NCBI GenBank assembly: GCA_030040475.1
Contig: JASHTQ010000223.1
Location: 1-5,434 of the forward strand
From: Streptosporangiaceae bacterium
GTDB taxonomy: Bacteria; Actinomycetota; Actinomycetes; Streptosporangiales; Streptosporangiaceae
Direction of reading: 5' to 3'
DNA length: 5,434 nucleotides
Shown here in pieces: positions 5,331-5,434 of the stretch (positions within the stretch are counted from its first letter, which is position 1; every line of letters starts with the position of its first letter). The notes below the pieces were generated by a model. That model did not search any database. It was not told the DNA's origin and saw only the letters and a program-made list of their open reading frames with translations. The position numbers and the translations under genes are program-made.

Positions 5331-5434
5331 ATGACAGTGCCCTATACGAGGTCGGCGTCCGATACGAATCCGGCGCTCCTCACCGAGCCGGTGCTGGCCT
5401 GGTACGCGCGGAACGCCAGGGACCTGCCGTGGCG
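5331..5434 (+). CDS. mutY: A/G-specific adenine glycosylase MutY (N-terminal fragment, cut by window end)
   Basis: From the ATG at 5331 the frame gives 34 complete codons before the window ends. After a variable leader (MTVPYTRSASDTNPALLTEP) comes VLAWYARNARDLPW, the conserved start of MutY helix-hairpin-helix glycosylases (W-Y/F...R-D-L-P-W-R). MutY removes adenine mispaired with 8-oxoguanine or guanine and carries a 4Fe-4S cluster near its C-terminus; those parts are not in the window. The location near radA supports the call, since radA and mutY lie close together in several actinobacteria. No clear SD precedes the ATG. TAGGCA at 5321-5326 is a poor -10 match, so the promoter is uncertain. 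Confidence 0.85.
   Translation, partial: MTVPYTRSASDTNPALLTEPVLAWYARNARDLPW

Overview
The window comes from a high-GC actinomycete. Codon third positions are almost all G or C, GTG and TTG starts occur, and the gene set (DUF2516, an XRE regulator, RadA, MutY) is typical of Actinomycetota. I would guess an order such as Streptosporangiales, Frankiales or Streptomycetales, but nothing fixes the genus. There is no sign of a prophage, insertion sequence, CRISPR array or RNA gene. It reads as chromosomal core sequence.

Layout from left to right: (1) the last 38 codons of a + strand membrane protein, possibly an M56-type (BlaR1-like) metallopeptidase, end at 117. (2) A - strand block covers 244-2954. 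Read in its own direction it runs: AP-endonuclease-2/xylose-isomerase-like TIM barrel protein, BKACE-family (DUF849) beta-keto acid cleavage enzyme, XRE helix-turn-helix regulator with a repeat-bearing acidic tail, and DUF2516 small membrane protein. The first two look like a catabolic pair (32 bp gap). The last two are tightly coupled (5 bp gap). A perfect 12-bp palindrome lies in the 55-bp gap between the pairs. (3) radA starts divergently at 3040 and is complete (465 aa). Its -10-like hexamer sits at the distance expected for a leaderless transcript. (4) A - strand gene for a single-pass membrane-anchored protein with a Ser/Gly/Pro/Ala/Lys-rich linker and a four-cysteine extracytoplasmic domain converges on radA. 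Its reading frame has no stop at the expected place and stays open for 182 codons antisense to radA. (5) mutY starts at 5331 on the + strand and is cut by the window end.

The right half is a DNA-repair neighbourhood (radA...mutY). Its order resembles the mycobacterial radA-disA-membrane protein-canB-mutY region, but disA, the c-di-AMP synthase gene, is not between radA and the membrane-protein gene. I see no clearly new multi-gene system. The most unusual points are the antisense-extended membrane-protein frame, the missing disA, the 54-bp in-frame tandem repeat in the regulator tail, and the TTGCAATTGCAA palindrome upstream of that regulator.
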